A stretch of 62,518 nucleotides of DNA from Streptomyces sp. NRRL F-6131. GTDB taxonomy: Bacteria; Actinomycetota; Actinomycetes; Streptomycetales; Streptomycetaceae. Positions 24,649 to 35,934 of this stretch are shown one piece after another. Position 1 is the first letter of the stretch; each line of letters starts with the position of its first letter. The stretch is taken from NCBI GenBank assembly GCA_000719695.1, contig JOHN01000073.1, forward strand, positions 1-62,518, given 5' to 3'. A program made the position numbers and the translations under genes. The notes beneath the pieces are model-generated. The model ran no database searches and was not told the origin of the DNA. It saw nothing but the letters and a program-made list of their open reading frames with translations.

Positions 24649-25255
24649 CCCGTCCCGCCGGGGGCTGCCGGGGCGCGCGACCGGGGGGATCGGCCGCGGC
24701 ACCGGAGGAGGCCCGGCCGTCGGCTCCCCCGGCGCAGCCCCGCTCGTGCCGGCGGCCGATGAGCCGCGCCACGTGGTCGGCGCGCAGCTCGATGAACGCG
24801 TCGCGCTTCAGGGACCGCGCCACCGGGAGCGCGCCGTCCGGCGTCACCCCGCGCGTCCGCAGGAGGTCGGGCGAGCCGACCAGTCCGGTGCTGTCCCCGG
24901 CCCACAGGTGCACCAGCTGATGGACCTTCAACTCGACTTCGTGGGAAGGGGACCGACCCGCACGGTGGAGGATCAGGTCGACCGGACGGGTGTCGTGCCT
25001 GACCAGCAGGCCGCAGGCCCCGTCGAGTCCGGTCAGATGGGCCGGGATCGGTCGCAGCACGATCTGCCGGCCGCTGGCCGCCGCGAGGTTCCCCACCAGC
25101 TGGTCGAGGTCGAAGGGGTCCGGGACGGGCATCGCGGCGACGAGGCGTTCACTGTCCTGCTCGGCCTGGCGGTGCAGCAGGCTGGCTCCCCGGTGCCGGT
25201 ACAGCCCCGAGAGGATGCCGGACGCGTCGCGATCACGACGCGGGACCCCGCTCAT
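24593..25255 (-). CDS. ImmA/IrrE-like protein with altered HEXXH motif
   Basis: 220 residues from the ATG at 25253-25255; a GTG at 25300 would add 15. The pattern DPFDLDQLVGNLAAASGR, GLDGACGLLVRH, then VELKVHQLVHLWAGD follows ImmA/IrrE-type proteins. The metal motif H-E-x-x-H reads HQLVH: both His remain and the catalytic Glu is Gln, so protease activity is doubtful. The last 45 residues are a low-complexity Pro/Arg/Gly tail overlapping the XRE gene end. It may act as a sensor or binding partner of the XRE regulator; inferred. Confidence 0.7.
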   Translation of the reverse strand: MSGVPRRDRDASGILSGLYRHRGASLLHRQAEQDSERLVAAMPVPDPFDLDQLVGNLAAASGRQIVLRPIPAHLTGLDGACGLLVRHDTRPVDLILHRAGRSPSHEVELKVHQLVHLWAGDSTGLVGSPDLLRTRGVTPDGALPVARSLKRDAFIELRADHVARLIGRRHERGCAGGADGRASSGAAADPPGRAPRQPPAGRVTPGARSRHRPRSPPSSH

Positions 25256-26084
25256 TTCGGGGATCCCGTACCGCCGATCCCTCTTTCCAGAATGTCGCAC
25301 CGGGTGTGTAAGTAGCCTACTCTGAGCATTCTACATTCCCCCTTCTGTGCACGACTGATGACGGCATCGCACGGGACCGCGGACACGTCCGGAATCGATC
25401 TCGCAGATTCGATCGCAAAATGTGCGACGAGCGCGACGCGACGGTACAGGGCTATCCGTCGCGGCAGTTCATCGTCGAGTCTCGGACCACGAAGTCCGCC
25501 CTTACGGGCAGGCTTTCGGCCCGGAATCCCCCGCATCCAGCGATGGCTGGGCATGAGATGCGCACACCGGCCCGGCGAATTGGGCACAGCTCCGATGCCC
25601 CCGTTTGTGCCTGTTCTGCAATGCTCCCTCCCGCGGGGCGCCGGCCGACCCCCAGCCCGGCGTACCGAGGTGCGAGCGTGCCGAGGCTACGATAAATCTC
25701 AGACATCCACCATGGTGCACGGTTTACGACATCTGGCCGAAACTGGGCGGGTTCCGGGCGGCCGACTCCGGCCCCGGTCCGGCGGTCGGCGGCGGGCCCG
25801 GGACATCGGGTCGGGCGGCGCCGCGGAGCCCGTCCGGCATCGTCCGATGTCACACGACAGGTGCGCCGCGCCGCGCATCGCCCGACCCGGGCGCCACACC
25901 GGAAAGCCCCGTTCCGATCGTGCGGACGGGGACCGGAACCAGGACACGGATCAAGTCGTGATCGATTCACGGGATTCACCACGGCGGCCGGATCCCGACC
26001 CGATGGATCCACCCGCGCGACGCCCGGGCGGCTTTCGGCCGGCGAATCCCCGGCGGCCCATTGATCCTTTTCGGAATACGCCGG
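25256..26084. other. Long gene-free stretch
   Basis: About 830 bp less G/C-rich than the surroundings, especially near 25300-25450. Open frames on both strands lack family features and codon-position bias. It probably holds the promoter of the ImmA-like gene (TAGGCT on the minus strand near 25315 resembles a -10 element) and perhaps decayed sequence. I see no RNA gene. Confidence 0.5.
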
Positions 26085-27110
26085 TCAGGCCGTCACCTCT
26101 TCGCGCGTCACGGCTTCCCGCGTCACGGCTTCCGCGGCCTCCGTCGGCGGACCGCCGGCGAGGCGGGCGAGGGCGAGCGCGGCCCGGTCGTCCGTCCCCG
26201 GGGAGAAGACGTGCATCACCAGACCGGTCTCGCCCGGCGCGGCGGGCACGTGCAGGGCCTCGAAGTCCAGGGTGAGGGTGCCGGTGACGGCGTGGTGCAG
26301 GCGCTTGCGGCCGGCCGCGCACATCACCACCTCCCCGGAGTCCCAGATCCGGCGGAACTCCGCGCTCGCGTCGGAGAGTTCGGCGATCAGACCGGCCAGC
26401 TCCGCGTCGTCCGGCCAGATGCCGGCCGCCACCCGGAGCTGGCCGACGGCCTCGGCGGCCCGGTCCGCCCACTCGGGGTGGACGGTGCGGGCGGCGGCGT
26501 CCCGGAACAGGAAGCGCGCCTGATTGCGGTCCCGGCGAGCGGCCGGCACGGCCGGGTCGCCGGAGCCGCCCCGGTCGCCGGAGCCGCCGGAGCCGCCGCT
26601 GTCGCCCGGCCCGCCGCCGTCGCCCGGTCCACCCATGTCGCCGAGCCCGCCGATGAGTTCGGCGCCCAGTCGGTTCGCGGCCACCACGTCGAGCCGGTGG
26701 TCGGTGACGAACGCGGGCATCCCCGCGCCGAGGGCGTCCAGCAGACCGCGCAGCAGCGGACTCACCCGCGGTGCGGGCAGCGGGAGCCGACGGGCCCCGG
26801 CCAGCGTGTCCAGGTGGCGCCGCTCGGCCTCGGACAGCCCCAGGGTGCGGGCCAGCGCCTCCAGCACCTCGGTGGACGGCTGGGTGGAGCGCCCCTGTTC
26901 CAACCGGACGTAGTAGTCGACACTGATCCCGGCCAACTGCGCGAGCTCCTCCCGCCGCAGCCCGCGCACCCGCCGACGGCCACCACCCGTCAGACCCACC
27001 AGCTCGGGCGCGACCCGGCCGCGCCGGGCGCGGAGGAACTCCCCCAGCGCGGGCCTTCGGTCGACGGAACGGGCGGTGCCGGGGGGACGGGCGGCGGCGG
27101 AGGTCTCCAT
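26085..27110 (-). CDS. XRE regulator with MmyB-like ligand domain and Gly-rich insert
   Basis: 341 residues, ATG at 27108-27110. HTH about 45-105 (VRGLRREELAQLAGISVDYY, RLEQGRSTQPSTEVLEAL), then an MmyB-like PAS-type ligand domain (DHRLDVVAANRLGAEL, WDSGEVVM). Between its strands lies about 35 residues of Gly/Ser/Asp low-complexity sequence, absent from typical members. Divergent from a quinone reductase gene 98 bp away, a pairing common in Streptomyces in which the regulator represses the oxidoreductase. Confidence 0.9.
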   Translation of the reverse strand: METSAAARPPGTARSVDRRPALGEFLRARRGRVAPELVGLTGGGRRRVRGLRREELAQLAGISVDYYVRLEQGRSTQPSTEVLEALARTLGLSEAERRHLDTLAGARRLPLPAPRVSPLLRGLLDALGAGMPAFVTDHRLDVVAANRLGAELIGGLGDMGGPGDGGGPGDSGGSGGSGDRGGSGDPAVPAARRDRNQARFLFRDAAARTVHPEWADRAAEAVGQLRVAAGIWPDDAELAGLIAELSDASAEFRRIWDSGEVVMCAAGRKRLHHAVTGTLTLDFEALHVPAAPGETGLVMHVFSPGTDDRAALALARLAGGPPTEAAEAVTREAVTREEVTA

Positions 27111-27208
27111 GCGCTCCAGTATGGGTGGCCCTCGCATGACCAGGATCGCGAGTCCGCCGGAACCGGAGGGACCTGGCTGCCGTCGGCGGCCCGCGCGAGG
27201 GTGGAGCC

Positions 27209-28000
27209 ATGAACACCCACGCCCCGCAGCAGCGGCCCCAGCGCGTCCTGATCGTCACCGCCCACCCCGAGCCGCGCTCGCTCACCGCCGCACTCGCCGA
27301 CTTCGCCGTCGACCGGCTGCGCGCCGCCGGGCACGAGGTGCGGGTCTCCGACCTGTACGCGATGAAGTGGCACGCCGCGATCGACGCCGACGACTTCCCC
27401 GACCACCCGGCGGACACCCGGCTGGAGGTGCTCGCCGCCCAGGGCGGGGCCACCCGCGCGGGACGGCTCGCGGCGGACCTCGCCGAGGAGCAGGAGAAGC
27501 TGCGCTGGGCGGACGCGGTGGTCCTCCAGTTCCCGCTCTGGTGGTTCTCGGTACCGGCCGTCCTCAAGGGCTGGATCGACCGGGTGCTCACCTTCGGCTT
27601 CGCCCACGGCCCCGACGTCCCCCCGCCGTACAGCGAGGGCGCGCTCGGCGGCAAGCGCGCCCTGCTCGCGGTGAGCGTCGGCGCCCGCGAGTCGGCCTTC
27701 TCCGACCGGGGCGCGCACGGACCGCTCGCGGACCTGCTGTTCCCCCTGCAGCACGGGGTGTTCTGGTTCACCGGCATGGCGGCGCTGGAGCCCTTCGCCG
27801 TCTACGGGTCCGCGAGCCTGCCGGAGGAGGAGTTCGCGGCCGCCGCCGAGGCGTACGGGCGACGGCTGGACGGCCTGTTCACCGAGCAGCCGGTGCCGTT
27901 CCGCCGCCTGGACGGCGGCGACTACGGGCGCACGGACATGCGCCTGCGCGAGGGCCTGGAGCGCCCGGGCACCACCGGCCTGGGCCTGCACCTGCGCTGA
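27209..28000 (+). CDS. NAD(P)H dehydrogenase (quinone), MdaB/NQO-like
   Basis: 263 residues, ATG start. Flavodoxin-like fold: VLIVTAHPEPRSLTAAL (about 13-29), VVLQFPLWWFSVPAVLKGWI (about 107-126), DRVLTFGFAHG. Such FAD enzymes reduce quinones by two electrons. Likely controlled by the divergent MmyB-type regulator. Ends at a strong terminator. Confidence 0.93.
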   Translation: MNTHAPQQRPQRVLIVTAHPEPRSLTAALADFAVDRLRAAGHEVRVSDLYAMKWHAAIDADDFPDHPADTRLEVLAAQGGATRAGRLAADLAEEQEKLRWADAVVLQFPLWWFSVPAVLKGWIDRVLTFGFAHGPDVPPPYSEGALGGKRALLAVSVGARESAFSDRGAHGPLADLLFPLQHGVFWFTGMAALEPFAVYGSASLPEEEFAAAAEAYGRRLDGLFTEQPVPFRRLDGGDYGRTDMRLREGLERPGTTGLGLHLR

Positions 28001-28070
28001 CCACGGGCACGGGCACCGGGACGGGCACGGCGCGGACGCGCGGCCGTACCGGGTCGGCCGACGTCCGCGC

Positions 28071-28115
28071 CCCGTCGCCCGGCCCCGGCCGGGCGAGCCG
28101 GGGCCGGGCGACGGG
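28071..28115. terminator. Bidirectional terminator
   Basis: A perfect 19-bp stem (28071-28089 with 28097-28115) and 7-base loop between the convergent quinone reductase and DUF5937 genes. Confidence 0.9.
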
Positions 28116-28118
28116 GTG

Positions 28119-28997
28119 TCAGGGGCGGTCGTCGAGGAGGGCCTGGCCGAGGGGGGTGAGGGTGTGGCGGACGCCGGGGCCGGTGCGTTCGGTGGTGAGC
28201 AGGCCGGCGGAGCGCAGGACGGTCGCGCCGTCCGGTTCCTCCGCGGCGGCCGACGCCCAGACCGTGCGGTAGGTGGCCAGGTCGCGGGTCAGCGGGTAGT
28301 GCAGGACGAGCGGGTGGTCGGGGCCGCGGTTGTCGGTGAGGGCGAGCGGCTCGGGCCAGAAGAAGGTGGGCACCAGCACGATGCCGGTCCCGCGCAGCGG
28401 CACGTCGGCGTCGACCGGGCAGGGCAGCGACAGCACCGGCGACTCCCAGCGGATGTCGGGGTGCAGCGAGCCGAGCAGGCCGTCCAGCCCGGTGTCGGCC
28501 GCGACCAGCGCCCGCCCGGTGCGCTCCAGGTGCGCGGCGGCCAGCAGTTGCGACCAGTACGGGGCGACCGCGAAGGCGTGGTACTCGCTGAGCCGGCGGT
28601 GGACCAGGCCGCGCCACTCGCGGTCGCCCCGGTGCAGGTCCCGGATCCAGCGGGGCGCCCCCGGGCGCAGGTACTCCAGGGCGCCCAGGTCGGCCGACCA
28701 CAGCTGCCGGGGCAGGGACCAGGTGTGGTCGAGGCTGTTCGCCAGGCTGTCGGTGCCGGCGTGCAGGAACGCTTCCGGGGCCTCGGTCGCGCCGGCCGCG
28801 GTGGCCAGGTCGAACAACACCCGCAGTTCGGGGCGCAGCCGTTTGCGGGTCCTGCTGCGCCACCCCTCCAACGCCACGCCGCCCACGTCGCGGGTCTGCA
28901 CCAGCGACAGGCTCAGTACGGTCTCCGCGAGCGGGTCGGGGGCCCGCGCGATCCGTACCCTGGTCAGGTCGTCGTGGGTGAAGTGGATACGCAGCAA
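28119..28997 (-). CDS. ArsR-like regulator with DUF5937
   Basis: 292 residues. No ATG suits; the TTG at 28995-28997 has GAAGGGA upstream and gives the usual family start LRIHFTHDDLTRVRIA. The N-terminal and central part is DUF5937 (ETVLSLSLVQTRD, PYWSQLLAAAHLER); the C-terminal 80 residues form a winged helix (RSAGLLTTERTGPGVRHTLT). Family members are annotated as ArsR-type transcription regulators of unknown ligand. No obvious target is adjacent. Confidence 0.8.
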   Translation of the reverse strand: MLRIHFTHDDLTRVRIARAPDPLAETVLSLSLVQTRDVGGVALEGWRSRTRKRLRPELRVLFDLATAAGATEAPEAFLHAGTDSLANSLDHTWSLPRQLWSADLGALEYLRPGAPRWIRDLHRGDREWRGLVHRRLSEYHAFAVAPYWSQLLAAAHLERTGRALVAADTGLDGLLGSLHPDIRWESPVLSLPCPVDADVPLRGTGIVLVPTFFWPEPLALTDNRGPDHPLVLHYPLTRDLATYRTVWASAAAEEPDGATVLRSAGLLTTERTGPGVRHTLTPLGQALLDDRP

Positions 28998-29339
28998 TCC
29001 TGTCCCTTCCGTCGGCTTCCCCGGCGTGGAGCGGAGGTGGTGCCCGGTCGCGTCCCCCGATCGGGCTTCCGCCCCGATCCGCTCCCGGCCCCGCTGCGGG
29101 CTCGTACCCACCGTATGCGTCCTGCTGACACGGGTCGCCGACGTTGCCCGGCTCTGACCGGATCGTGGCACGCCGCGGACAATGCGCGTCCGAATTCGAT
29201 GGAACCCGAAGGGTCTTGGGACCGACCTGAGCGACGACCGAGACTGGCCGTCGGGGGCGCCCGGGGAGGCCCCCGACCAGGGAGTTCAGGAGTTCAGGAG
29301 TCCAGGGGATCTGGAGTCCAGGAGATCTGGAGGTCAGGA
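28998..29339. other. Intergenic region with degenerate repeats
   Basis: 342 bp without a gene. The last 60 bp before the lectin gene (29281-29340) consist of repeated CAGGAGT, TCTGGAG and similar purine-rich words, which also supply the ribosome binding site. Confidence 0.6.
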
Positions 29340-29858
29340 GTGAACCCGATCATGCGATTCACCCGTCAGTCCGTCGTCCGCTCCGGTGTCGTCGCCGGCA
29401 CCGTGCTCGCCGCCGCGTCCGTGCTGGCCGCTCCCGCCCAGGCGGCCCCGGTGTTGCACGGTTACGTCAACGTCCTCCAGGGCAAGTGCCTCGACATCCG
29501 GGGCGCCTCCACCGCCGAGGGCGCGCTGCTGCAGGAGTTCGACTGCAAGAACGACTCGAACCAGCGGTTCTGGACGGACACCGCCGCCGACGGGGCGAGC
29601 GAGCTGCGGGTGCAGAAGTCCGGTCTCTGTCTCGAACCGGTCACGCTCAACGCGTACAGCAGCATCGTCCAGCGCCGCTGTTCCGGTGCCGACACCCAGC
29701 GCTGGGACCTCGCCCCGCACGGCCCGGGCACGGTCGTCATCAAGAACCGGGCGACCGGCCTGTGCCTGGAGGACTGGTACGCGACGACCGGCGCCCGGCG
29801 CGACGTGCACATGTGGCCGTGCAACGAGAGCGCCTTCCAGCAGTGGTCGGTGCGGTGA
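29340..29858 (+). CDS. Secreted ricin-type beta-trefoil lectin
   Basis: 172 residues from the GTG at 29340, six bases after GGAGG; an ATG four codons later is possible. Signal peptide about 1-35 ending AAPAQAAP. The remainder is one beta-trefoil with three repeats closing in QRFW, QRWDL and QQWSV, and LQGKCLDIRGAS near its start. Binds a carbohydrate; there is no attached catalytic domain, so it is a free extracellular lectin. Preceded by purine-rich repeats. Confidence 0.9.
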   Translation: MNPIMRFTRQSVVRSGVVAGTVLAAASVLAAPAQAAPVLHGYVNVLQGKCLDIRGASTAEGALLQEFDCKNDSNQRFWTDTAADGASELRVQKSGLCLEPVTLNAYSSIVQRRCSGADTQRWDLAPHGPGTVVIKNRATGLCLEDWYATTGARRDVHMWPCNESAFQQWSVR

Positions 29859-29868
29859 TCCGCTGAGC

Positions 29869-29905
29869 CCGGTGGGCGGCCCCGGGCGGCGGGGCCGCCC
29901 ACCGG
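29869..29905. terminator. Bidirectional terminator
   Basis: A perfect 15-bp stem (29869-29883 with 29891-29905) between the lectin gene and the convergent gene ending at 29936. Confidence 0.88.
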
Positions 29906-29935
29906 ACGGTGTCGGATCACGTCAGGGCGACGGCG

Positions 29936-30727
29936 TCAGACGGCGGTGCCGGGGGCGGTGGTGGCCGGGGCGGTGGTGGCCGGGGCGGTGGTGGCGCCGG
30001 CCTGGACGCCGAGGGTGCGTTCGGCCTTGGCGACGGCGGCGCGGTAGTAGAGCGAGGCGAGTCGGGAGTCGCCGGAGTCGCGTTGGAAGTAGCCGAACGC
30101 GAGGGCGACGTCGTTGAGGCGCTCGATGCCCAGGTAGCCGTTGAGCTGGATTCCGGCGAGGGTGCCGTCGAGGCGGACGGCCGGCGCCTCCGGGCGGTCG
30201 CCGAGGGCGACCGGGGTGACCGAGAAGGTCACGGCCTGGCCGGTGTCGTCGTTGAACGTGATGCTGTGGCAGTCGGCGAAGGCGGCGCCGACGGTGGCGA
30301 AGTCGGCGGCCAGCCGGTCCGGTTCCTCGGCGGTGAGGGACTCGGTGATCATCGGATTGCCGCCCGGGCCGTCGAACTGGACCTCCTGGTGGGGGCTCTG
30401 CGCGGCGCCGCGGGCCTGGTTCCGGTTCAGCAGGGCGCGCAGGGCGTCGCAGCCGGCCACCGGGGACGCGCCGGCCTCGGGCGAGGCGCCGGCGTCCGCC
30501 GGGACCTCGGTGAAGTCGGGGCCGAGTTCGGCGGCGGCCAGCAGGGCGGACCGGAGCTGGTCGTCGGTCGGCAGCTGCGCCGCCGGGGCGACCCGGACGG
30601 CGGGTGCGCCCGCGGGCGCGGCCGCGGGTGCCGGCGCCGATCCGGTGGCGAGCTGGGCGGTGCCCAGGGTGAGCACGGTGGTCACGGCCGCCGCGGTGAG
30701 CGCGAGGAGAGGCCTCGGGAGGGACAT
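29936..30727 (-). CDS. Secreted protein of unknown function
   Basis: 263 residues, ATG at 30725-30727. Signal peptide about 1-30 (MSLPRPLLALTAAAVTTVL), then an Ala/Pro-rich linker, and a globular part from about 55 (LPTDDQLRSALLAAAELGPD) resembling the extracellular sensor-type domains seen in PknH-like proteins and lipoproteins. Two Cys (AGCDALRAL, FADCHSITF) may pair. The C terminus is a TTAPA repeat. Function unknown. Confidence 0.75.
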   Translation of the reverse strand: MSLPRPLLALTAAAVTTVLTLGTAQLATGSAPAPAAAPAGAPAVRVAPAAQLPTDDQLRSALLAAAELGPDFTEVPADAGASPEAGASPVAGCDALRALLNRNQARGAAQSPHQEVQFDGPGGNPMITESLTAEEPDRLAADFATVGAAFADCHSITFNDDTGQAVTFSVTPVALGDRPEAPAVRLDGTLAGIQLNGYLGIERLNDVALAFGYFQRDSGDSRLASLYYRAAVAKAERTLGVQAGATTAPATTAPATTAPGTAV

Positions 30728-30819
30728 GCGGGCCCCCGATCGATGAGGTCGGGCAGGGACAGGCGTCCAGTGTCCCACCGGCCCCCGATGACCGCCCGCC
30801 CGGAGCGCGGAACCGCAGG

Positions 30820-31380
30820 TCAGGAGGGGTCCGCGGGCTCCTCGGCCGGGGCGGGCGGCAGGGTGTCGACGGTCTCCGCGAGCCACCGCACCCAGAAGGA
30901 CTCCAGGCCGATGCCGGCCCGCAGCACGGCGTGCTGGAGCGGCTCGGCCCCGGCCTCCTCCCCCGGCGGGAAGTCCCGGCGCTCGATCGCCTCGTAGTGG
31001 GCCAACTGCGCCCGGTGCAGGGCGAGGTGACGGCGCAGCTCGGCGTCGAGCCCGGCCGTGCCGACCACCGCGGCGGCCCGCAGCCGCAGCAGCAGCGGGT
31101 CGCGGATCGGCCGGGGCTCCTCGGCGGCGGCCGTCCAGCGCGCCAGTTCGGCGCGGCCGGCAGGCAGCACCTCGTACTCCTTCTTCTGCCCGCGCACCGG
31201 GCCGGCCTGCGGGAGCGCCCGGATCAGCCCGGTGGTCTCCAGCCGGCCCAGTTCGCGGTAGATCTGCTGGTGGGTGGCGGACCAGAAGAAGCCGATCGAC
31301 TTGTCGAACCGCCGGGTCAGCTCCAGGCCCGAGGACGGCTTCTCCAGCAGGGCGGTGAGGATGGCGTGCGGCAGCGACAT
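30820..31380 (-). CDS. PadR-family regulator
   Basis: 186 residues, ATG start. N-terminal winged helix (MSLPHAILTALLEKPSSGLE, then FWSATHQQIYRELGRLETTG), then a helical dimerisation domain typical of the longer PadR (Vir) subfamily. 166 bp downstream of the dienoyl-CoA reductase gene on the same strand. Very likely binds the palindrome before that gene; ligand unknown. Confidence 0.93.
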   Translation of the reverse strand: MSLPHAILTALLEKPSSGLELTRRFDKSIGFFWSATHQQIYRELGRLETTGLIRALPQAGPVRGQKKEYEVLPAGRAELARWTAAAEEPRPIRDPLLLRLRAAAVVGTAGLDAELRRHLALHRAQLAHYEAIERRDFPPGEEAGAEPLQHAVLRAGIGLESFWVRWLAETVDTLPPAPAEEPADPS

Positions 31381-31500
31381 GGCTCGATCCTAGGGTCCGT
31401 CGCCGGGGTCGCCCGCTGATCGCCGGAACGCGGCCGCACCGCACCGGCCCCGGGGCGGTCGGTGCCCGGGGCCGGTGCGGTCGTGCGGTCGTGCGGCGGT

Positions 31501-31532
31501 GCTGGGGTGCTGGGGTGCTGGGGTGTTGGGGT
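31501..31532. repeat. Four copies of an 8-bp tandem repeat
   Basis: GCTGGGGT at 31501, 31509 and 31517, with GTTGGGGT at 31525, just past the end of the reductase gene. Confidence 0.92.
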
Positions 31533-31546
31533 GCGGCGGTGGCGGG

Positions 31547-33670
<2,124 letters not shown>

Positions 33671-33700
33671 CTACCACACGGTAGGTGAGGCGGTGACCGC

Positions 33701-33718
33701 TATGCAACCAGTTGCATA
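33701..33718. promoter_or_regulatory. Palindrome upstream of fadH, candidate PadR operator
   Basis: TATGCAAC and GTTGCATA flank CA, a perfect inverted repeat in an A/T-richer patch 109 bp before the fadH start. A third ATGCA follows at 33721-33726. The TGCA-centred layout is like known PadR sites; assignment is by context. Confidence 0.6.
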
Positions 33719-33900
33719 AGTGATGCAGGAAACACTGCCGGATCACCGCCGGAGCACCGCCGATCCCCCGGGGGTGCGCGCCCGCGCCGCCGCCCGGCAC
33801 CGACCGACCGGCCCCCACTGACGGAGCGTCAGCCCACGGCGTATGGTCGACGGGACGACACCAGGGGCCGCGGGAGCCCCGGCGAGGAGGGGGAACGGTC

Positions 33901-35166
33901 GTGCGGGGTGGATCGGTCGCCGTGGTCGGCGGCAGCATCGCGGGGAGCGCGTTCGCACGGGCCGCGGCCCGGGGCGGCGCCGAGCGGGTCACCGTGCTGG
34001 AGCGCAGCCCCGGCCGGTTGGAGGACCGCGGGGTGGGCCTGTGCGTCCTGCTGGACCGCTACGACGAGCTGGTCCTGGCCGGCCACCTCGACGACGGCAT
34101 CCGTCACCACCCGCTCACCACCCGACACTGGGTGGCCAGGGACCCGGCGGGCAGCCCGCGCGGACGCGTGCTGTGGGTGCAGCCGCTGGCGATGCACTCC
34201 TTCCACTGGGGCGTGCTCTGGCAGGGCCTGCGCGAACGCGCCCCGGAGAGCGTGGAGTTCCGCCCCGGGACGGCCGTCACGGCGGTCGGCGGCACCGACC
34301 TCGCCGAGCCGGCCTGGGTGGAGACGGCGGCCGGCGGGCGGGAACCGTTCGACCTGGTGGTCGGCGCCGACGGCCACCGCTCGGTGGTGCGCACCGCGGT
34401 CTGCCCGGAGGCCCTGGCCGAGTACGCCGGGTACGTCGCCTGGCGCGGCAGCTTCGACGCCCGGCTGCTCGACCGGCTGCCGGGCGGCGCGGCCCGCTGG
34501 CCCGAGGAGGAGGTGATCACCGCCTGCTACCCCGGCGGCCAGGTCGTGCTCTACCGGATCCCGGGACTGACGCCCGGCTCGACGCTGGTGAACTGGGTCT
34601 TCTACGCCCCCGTGCCCGGCTGGCTGCGACCCGCCGGGGGCACCGACCCGCTCGGCTTCGCGGTCGGCGCGCTCGACACCGCCCACCGCGGCGAGCTGGC
34701 CGCGCTCGCCGAGCGCGTCCTGCCGCCGTACTGGGCGGGCGTGGTGAACCTGACCCCCGTCGAACGGATCCTGCTCCAGCCGATCCACGACCTGGAGACC
34801 CCCCGCCGCACCGCCGGGCGCCTGCTGCTCGCCGGGGACGCCGCGACGCTCGTCCGCCCGCACACCACCAGCGGCGCGGCCAAGGCGCTCCAGGACGCCT
34901 GCGCCTTCGAGGACGCCTGGCGGGCGGCGGACGACTGGGCCGACCTGCTGCCCGGCTACGACCGCGAACGCGGCGCGGCGGGGCGGGCCCTGGTGGACCT
35001 CAGCCGCCGGCTCGGGCGGGCGCAGGTCACCGGGGCACCGGACTGGTCGGCCATCGACGGGCCGGGGATGGTCGCGTGGTGGCGCGACCAGCTGGGCGCC
35101 ACCGGCGGATTCGGCGGCCTGGCGATGCAGCGCACGCCGAACCCGCCCCCGGTGGACGGCGGTTGA
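33901..35166 (+). CDS. FAD-dependent monooxygenase
   Basis: 421 residues, GTG start with GAGGAGGGGG upstream. FAD motifs: VAVVGGSIAGSAFARAAA (about 6-23), VVGADGHRSVVR (about 156-167, the DG motif) and RLLLAGDAATLVRPHTTSGA (about 310-329, the GD motif). This places it among class A hydroxylases, near 2,6-dihydroxypyridine 3-hydroxylase. Substrate unknown; stands alone. Confidence 0.88.
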   Translation: MRGGSVAVVGGSIAGSAFARAAARGGAERVTVLERSPGRLEDRGVGLCVLLDRYDELVLAGHLDDGIRHHPLTTRHWVARDPAGSPRGRVLWVQPLAMHSFHWGVLWQGLRERAPESVEFRPGTAVTAVGGTDLAEPAWVETAAGGREPFDLVVGADGHRSVVRTAVCPEALAEYAGYVAWRGSFDARLLDRLPGGAARWPEEEVITACYPGGQVVLYRIPGLTPGSTLVNWVFYAPVPGWLRPAGGTDPLGFAVGALDTAHRGELAALAERVLPPYWAGVVNLTPVERILLQPIHDLETPRRTAGRLLLAGDAATLVRPHTTSGAAKALQDACAFEDAWRAADDWADLLPGYDRERGAAGRALVDLSRRLGRAQVTGAPDWSAIDGPGMVAWWRDQLGATGGFGGLAMQRTPNPPPVDGG

Positions 35167-35191
35167 CCGCGGGGGTGGCGAAGCACCGGTC

Positions 35192-35233
35192 GGCCACCGG
35201 GCGTTGACCCGCTCAGTCGACCGCCCGGTGGCC
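35192..35233. terminator. Bidirectional terminator
   Basis: GGCCACCGGGCG (35192-35203) pairs with 35222-35233, with further partial pairing inside the loop, between the convergent monooxygenase and TerD genes. Confidence 0.75.
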
Positions 35234-35235
35234 CG

Positions 35236-35322
35236 CTCGTGGTGCCCCGGTGCTCCGGTGCTTTGGCGTTCCGGCGCCCCGGTACCCCGGTGCTCCGGTA
35301 CCCCGGTACCCCGGTGCTCCGG
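35236..35322. repeat. Degenerate CCCCGGTGCTCCGGTA repeat tract
   Basis: About ten copies of 6-8 base words such as CCCCGGTA, GCTCCGGT and CCCCGGTG run up to the TerD stop codon. Confidence 0.85.
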
Positions 35323-35323
35323 A

Positions 35324-35899
35324 TCAGACGTTGACGCCGTAGTCGGTGGCGATGCCGCGCAGGCCGGAGGCGTACCCCTGGCCGATCGCCCGGAACTTCC
35401 ACTCGGCGCCGTTGCGGTACAGCTCGCCGAAGACCATCGCCGTCTCGGTGGAGGCGTCCTCGGAGAGGTCGTAGCGCGCGATCTCCTGGCCGTTGGCCTG
35501 GTTGACGATCCGGATGAAGGCGTTGCGCACCTGGCCGAAGTTCTGGAACCGGGCGTCGGCGTCGTAGATCGACACCGGGAACACCACCTTGGCCACGTCG
35601 GCCGGGACGCCCGCCAGGTCGACCTTGATCTGCTCGTCGTCGCCGTCGCCGCCGCCGGTCAGGTTGTCGCCGCTGTGCTCGACCGAACCGTCCGGGCTGC
35701 GCAGGTTGTTGAAGAAGACGAAGTGCTGGTCCGAGACCACCTTGCCGAGCGCGGTGCAGAGCAGCGCGCTCGCGTCCAGGTCGTAGTCGGCGCCGGTGGT
35801 GGTGCGGACGTCCCAGCCGAGTCCGACGATGACGGCCGTCAGGCCCGGCGCCTCCTTGGTCAGCGAAACGTTGCCGCCCTTGGCCAGCGAAACTCCCAC
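35324..35899 (-). CDS. terD: TerD-family stress protein
   Basis: 191 residues, canonical TerD/TerE length, ATG start with GAGGAGGGCA upstream. Calcium-binding pattern: [20 protein letters not shown] (about 28-47), [18 protein letters not shown] (about 78-95). Family knowledge: TerD proteins bind Ca2+ and form membrane-linked stress complexes; Streptomyces has many copies tied to development and stress. A tidy palindrome lies 36 bp upstream. Confidence 0.95.
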   Translation of the reverse strand: MGVSLAKGGNVSLTKEAPGLTAVIVGLGWDVRTTTGADYDLDASALLCTALGKVVSDQHFVFFNNLRSPDGSVEHSGDNLTGGGDGDDEQIKVDLAGVPADVAKVVFPVSIYDADARFQNFGQVRNAFIRIVNQANGQEIARYDLSEDASTETAMVFGELYRNGAEWKFRAIGQGYASGLRGIATDYGVNV

Positions 35900-35934
35900 G
35901 ATTGCCCTCCTCGGTTGCTCTCCCTGTCGACGAA

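Noticed and set aside
25358..26275. Open frames on both strands in the gene-free stretch
   Set aside because: Pro/Arg-rich translations without family features; one runs into the MmyB-type regulator gene in antisense.
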